DNA of 9,968 bases from the NCBI GenBank assembly GCA_934202505.1, contig CAKPXW010000060.1:1-9968 (forward strand). Reading direction: 5' to 3'. Both the position numbers and the translations under genes were made by a program. Positions 6,864-9,968 of the stretch are shown here, in pieces. The stretch's first letter is position 1. Each line of letters opens with the position of its first letter. A model generated the notes under the pieces. The model had not been told where the DNA came from, did not search any database, and saw only the letters and a list, made by a program, of their open reading frames with translations. This DNA is from an uncultured Bacilli bacterium. Lineage in GTDB: Bacteria; Bacillota_I; Bacilli_A; RFN20; CAG-631.

Positions 6864-6890
6864 AAGATGTATCATTTTGATACATCTTTT
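6864..6890 (+). terminator. Hairpin terminator after the small membrane protein gene
   Basis: The 11-bp perfect stem AAGATGTATCA (6864-6874) with TGATACATCTT (6878-6888) encloses the loop TTT. The T-run is only four bases (6887-6890) and is followed by nine A, so efficiency may be modest. It starts 3 bases after the stop codon. The same dyad could also serve as an operator for the ABC-FtsX operon starting at 6956. Confidence 0.68.
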
Positions 6891-6955
6891 AAAAAAAAAT
6901 AACAAATTAACGTCTTAATATAAGTATATTTAATAAAAGTGGATTGGAGTAAAAA

Positions 6956-9073
6956 ATGATAGAATTAAAAGATGTAAGTAAGTATTATAATTCCAATGGA
7001 ATTACTAATTTAGGACTTAGACATATCAATTTAAAATTTAATAAAGGTGAAATAGTCGCTATTACAGGTGATAGTGGATCAGGAAAATCGACTTTGTTAA
7101 ATGTAATAGCTAAACTTGATAGTTTTGATGAAGGAGAAATTTACTATAAGGGTAATGAAACTTCTTATTTTTCAGTAGATGATATGGATGATTTTAGAAA
7201 AAATAAAGTTGGTTTTATTTTTCAAAATTATAATATTATTGATTCATATACTGTACTTGAAAATGTCATGCTTCCTCTTACTTTAAGAGGCTATAGTAAA
7301 AAAGATGCTAAAGCAAAAGCTTTAGAACTTATAAAAAAAGTTAAACTAAGTGGAAAAGAAAAACATAGAGGAAGTAAATTATCAGGTGGCGAAAAGCAAA
7401 GATGCGTTATAGCAAGAGCTCTTGCTTCAAATTGTGAAATTTTAGTTTGCGATGAGCCAACGGGGAACTTAGATAGTAATACTGGAAAGGAAATCATTCA
7501 GTTAATAAAAGAAGTAGCAAATGATAAACTAGTTTTAATTGTTACTCATGACTTTGATAGTGTAATTGATATTGTTACACGTAAAATAAGAATTGCCGAT
7601 GGCGAAGTTGTTGAAGATGTTATTTTTAATAAAATAGAAGATGACAAAGATGAAGAATTAGATCTTGATTATAAAAGGCTAAGCAAAAAAATAGATTTTA
7701 CTATCGCTAAAAATAATATTTTATATACTCCTAAAAAAACAACTTTTGTTGGAACCATATTTTTTGTTATTTCATTAATAATAATTTTTGTTTTTCAATT
7801 TATTAATTCAACGATGAATGATTTAAATATTTCTAATCCATACACAAATAGACAAGATAATAGAGTATATGTCTATGATATAAATCATAATATGCTTGAT
7901 ATAGAAAAAATTAAACAAATTTCTAACAACTATGAAATAAATCCTTTTTATGAAGATACTGTAATGAATATGACTATTAGTGAAAAAGGAAATATTGAAG
8001 AAAGTATTTATTATTATGACTATTATGATTATGGATGCCTTTATAATGATCATGTACCTTATACTATTCAAGAAGGAAAAGATTTAGAAACAAATAGCGA
8101 TGATGAAATTATCATCATCGTTCCAAATGAAGAAAATAACAAGGTTAAAGAATTAAGCAAATATTTAAATAAAGAAGTTAACATTTTTACCAATGATTAT
8201 GGTAGTGTGGCTAGTAATTTAGATGTAAAATGTAAACTTGCTGGAATAGCTACATCTTCAATTATTGATAGAGTTACTTTTACTAAAAATAATAAATTAA
8301 AAAATGAACTTATTAGTGGCTGCTTAGATTATAGTGTTAAATATGACAATCAAATAGTTGTGTATGAAAAAAGTAATGATAAATCTGCACCCAAAATAAT
8401 TTTGCCTTTAAATAGCGATGATAAACAAGAAAATATTAGCAGAGAAAAGATTAGTTTTGTGATAGAAAGCCTTTATAATTTTAAAAATTATAGCATTTCC
8501 TATGAAAATGTGGAAACACCAAAATTAGTAATTGGTAAGTATTATAATTTTGAAGAATATGTATTTGAAATATCACTTTATGATAATGACACCAAAAAAA
8601 TAATAAACAAGGTTAATAAACTAGGTTATGAAGCAGATAAGGTTAATGCTTTAAAAGATGATAACAGCGTTGAAACTTTTATTATGAATTTAGTAAGTTA
8701 TGCTTTAATGATAAGTGCATTTGTTAGTCAATTTATTTTCTTTTTAATAACTTATTTTATCCTATCTAAAGTATATTCTTCTAGAAAGAAAGACTATGAA
8801 ATATTAAGAGTGTTAGGAATTACTAAAAAAGATATGAAGGTTATTGTGAAATTTGAGTTATTTATAATTAGCATGATTACCATGTTAGCAGCTTATATTT
8901 TATTTGTAATCTTGATATATTCTTTAAAAGAATTAGAAATGTTTAGACCAATAAGATTTACAACATCGCTAATTTATATGTTATCTATTATCATACTTAC
9001 AAATATAATTGCTTATTTCTTTAATAAGCGTTTATTTAAATTTTCAGTTGCAAAAAGTTTGAAAGGAGAATAA
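6956..9073 (+). CDS. ABC transporter ATPase-permease fusion, MacB/LolD-FtsX type
   Basis: 705 residues; GGAG (6946-6949) lies 6 bases before the ATG. Seen: an N-terminal ATPase domain with Walker A GDSGSGKST (38-46), Q-loop IFQNYN, signature LSGGEKQR starting at 142, Walker B CDEPTGNLD with Asp166-Glu167, and switch His198. Membrane helix 1 is at about 264-284, followed by a large extracytoplasmic region (about 285-574) with a Tyr cluster YYYDYYDYG. Helices 2-4 are at about 575-605, 632-656 and 668-690. The cytoplasmic loop RKKDYEILRVLGITKKDM (610-627) is the FtsX-family coupling motif. Known: MacB-like proteins do not pump through a membrane channel. They transmit ATP-driven movement to the outside, in antibiotic-peptide resistance, toxin or lipoprotein handling, or cell wall remodelling. 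The substrate is unknown. It is followed 5 bases later by a second ABC gene of the same type. Confidence 0.9.
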   Translation: MIELKDVSKYYNSNGITNLGLRHINLKFNKGEIVAITGDSGSGKSTLLNVIAKLDSFDEGEIYYKGNETSYFSVDDMDDFRKNKVGFIFQNYNIIDSYTVLENVMLPLTLRGYSKKDAKAKALELIKKVKLSGKEKHRGSKLSGGEKQRCVIARALASNCEILVCDEPTGNLDSNTGKEIIQLIKEVANDKLVLIVTHDFDSVIDIVTRKIRIADGEVVEDVIFNKIEDDKDEELDLDYKRLSKKIDFTIAKNNILYTPKKTTFVGTIFFVISLIIIFVFQFINSTMNDLNISNPYTNRQDNRVYVYDINHNMLDIEKIKQISNNYEINPFYEDTVMNMTISEKGNIEESIYYYDYYDYGCLYNDHVPYTIQEGKDLETNSDDEIIIIVPNEENNKVKELSKYLNKEVNIFTNDYGSVASNLDVKCKLAGIATSSIIDRVTFTKNNKLKNELISGCLDYSVKYDNQIVVYEKSNDKSAPKIILPLNSDDKQENISREKISFVIESLYNFKNYSISYENVETPKLVIGKYYNFEEYVFEISLYDNDTKKIINKVNKLGYEADKVNALKDDNSVETFIMNLVSYALMISAFVSQFIFFLITYFILSKVYSSRKKDYEILRVLGITKKDMKVIVKFELFIISMITMLAAYILFVILIYSLKELEMFRPIRFTTSLIYMLSIIILTNIIAYFFNKRLFKFSVAKSLKGE
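9062..9068 (+). promoter_or_regulatory. Ribosome binding site of the second ABC-FtsX gene, inside the end of the first
   Basis: AAAGGAG lies within the last codons of the preceding gene and 10 bases before the ATG at 9079. This indicates tightly coupled translation of the two ABC genes. Confidence 0.8.
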
Positions 9074-9078
9074 ATATT

Positions 9079-9968
9079 ATGATAAGAATTTCTAATTTAA
9101 ATAAATATTACTTCAAAAATTCAGCCAAAGAAATTCATGTTATTAATGATACTTCTCTTGAACTCCCTACAACTGGATTAATTGCTTTTCTTGGAAAATC
9201 AGGCTGTGGAAAAACAACATTATTAAATGTTATTGGCGGATTAGATAAAGCTAATCTTGGTACAATTGAATATGATGAAGATTTAACTTTAAACAAATAT
9301 AATATGAAAAAAATTGATTTATATAGACAAAAAAATATTGGCTATATATTTCAAAATTACTTATTACTTGAAGATATATCAGTTTATGATAATTTAAAAA
9401 TAGCTTTAGAATTAATTGGCGTTTATGATGAACAAAAAGCTAGAATAGAATATGCCCTAAAAGCCGTAGGTATGTATAAATATCGTAAAAAACATGCCTC
9501 AAGATTATCGGGTGGTCAACAACAAAGAGTGTCTATTGCTAGAGCTTTGATAAAAAAATGTAAAGTAATTATTGCCGATGAACCAACAGGAAATTTAGAT
9601 AATGATAATACTATCGAAGTAATGAATATTTTAAAAAAGATTAGTGAACATACTTTAGTATTATTAGTAACCCATAATCCTGAAATTGCTTCTTTCTATG
9701 CTAATAGAATAATTACCATTCAAGATGGTAAAGTTATTAAAGATGAAGAAAATGTTTCTTCAGGACAACTTAATAATAAAAATGATAAGAAAATTCATCT
9801 TTTAGATTTTAAAGAACAAACAGGAAATGTGGGAAATGCTAATATTAACATTTATCAAAATGATGATGTAAATATAGACTTAAAATTAGTAATAAAAAAC
9901 AATACAATTTATATTCAATCATCACAAAAAGTTGTAGTTGCAAAAGATAATGATATAGAGTTTATCAA
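9079..9968 (+). CDS. Second ABC transporter ATPase, MacB/LolD type, partial at 3' side
   Basis: The frame is open from ATG 9079 to the window end (296 codons seen). Seen: Walker A GKSGCGKTT (39-47), Q-loop IFQNYL, signature LSGGQQQR starting at 143, Walker B IIADEPTGNLD with Asp167-Glu168, and switch His199, so all ATPase motifs are intact. After the ATPase domain (ends about 225) comes a polar linker rich in Asn and Lys. A beta-strand-like stretch follows at about 254-296, alternating hydrophobic residues (DLKLVIKNNTIYIQ, KVVVAKDNDIEF). Known: a plain LolD-type ATPase stops at about 220-250 residues, so this one continues, most likely toward a fused FtsX-type permease as in the gene before it, but with an extra small beta domain in between. 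It overlaps no other gene and is coupled to the gene upstream. The permease part is inference, since it lies outside the window. Confidence 0.88.
   Translation, partial: MIRISNLNKYYFKNSAKEIHVINDTSLELPTTGLIAFLGKSGCGKTTLLNVIGGLDKANLGTIEYDEDLTLNKYNMKKIDLYRQKNIGYIFQNYLLLEDISVYDNLKIALELIGVYDEQKARIEYALKAVGMYKYRKKHASRLSGGQQQRVSIARALIKKCKVIIADEPTGNLDNDNTIEVMNILKKISEHTLVLLVTHNPEIASFYANRIITIQDGKVIKDEENVSSGQLNNKNDKKIHLLDFKEQTGNVGNANINIYQNDDVNIDLKLVIKNNTIYIQSSQKVVVAKDNDIEFI

Noticed and set aside
7823..8071. Antisense Ile-rich open frame of 82 codons
   Set aside because: It is the complement of Asn/Asp/Tyr-rich codons in the ABC-FtsX ectodomain; hydrophobicity is a composition artefact.
1..9968. Mycoplasma-type genetic code (UGA read as Trp)
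   Set aside because: The genes read through end to end with TGG for tryptophan and no in-frame TGA, despite the AT-rich composition.

Overview
The window is very AT-rich bacterial DNA (G+C looks like about a quarter, by eye) with low-GC Bacillota habits: AAGGAG-type ribosome binding sites, hairpin-plus-U-tract terminators, LxxC lipoprotein signal peptides, and AAA/TTA/ATT-biased codons. Tryptophan is read from TGG, the complete genes stop at TAA (one at TAG), and no in-frame TGA is needed, so the standard code fits and the Mycoplasma UGA=Trp code does not. The low G+C, Ser/Asp-rich secreted lipoproteins and large ABC-FtsX proteins suggest an uncultured gut-type member of Bacilli (Erysipelotrichia/RF39/Acholeplasma-like), but there is no phylogenetic marker, so this placement is inference. 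No tRNA, rRNA, CRISPR array, insertion sequence or phage gene was seen. All genes lie on the + strand.

Left part (1-2751): the C-terminal fibronectin-like end of a family 3 glycoside hydrolase, cut by the window edge, is closed by a strong terminator. Next comes a monocistronic gene for a 728-residue lipoprotein with a Ser-rich tether, about five OB-like beta modules and one Ig-like module.

Middle (2754-4423): a second lipoprotein joins an Fn3-like module to a tyrosine-phosphatase-type domain with an HC(X)5R loop. In the same reading frame, directly after its TAA stop, lies a leucine-rich-repeat-like coding stretch without a credible start, read here as a gene remnant. A terminator closes the unit.

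Right part (4424-9968): three export-related units. A DrrA/DrrB-type ABC-2 exporter (ATPase and permease, one base apart) follows a promoter with a perfect AT palindrome just upstream. A four-helix membrane protein of unknown function follows with its own promoter. Then come two tandem ABC genes of the MacB/LolD-FtsX type. The first is a complete ATPase-permease fusion with a large extracytoplasmic domain. The second starts 5 bases after the first one stops and runs out of the window after its ATPase domain and a beta-rich extension. The pair may form a heterodimeric exporter or mechanotransmission complex.

Nothing proves a new system. The most unusual items are the multi-OB lipoprotein, the phosphatase with an atypical P-loop residue and in-frame LRR tail, and the tandem ABC-FtsX pair.
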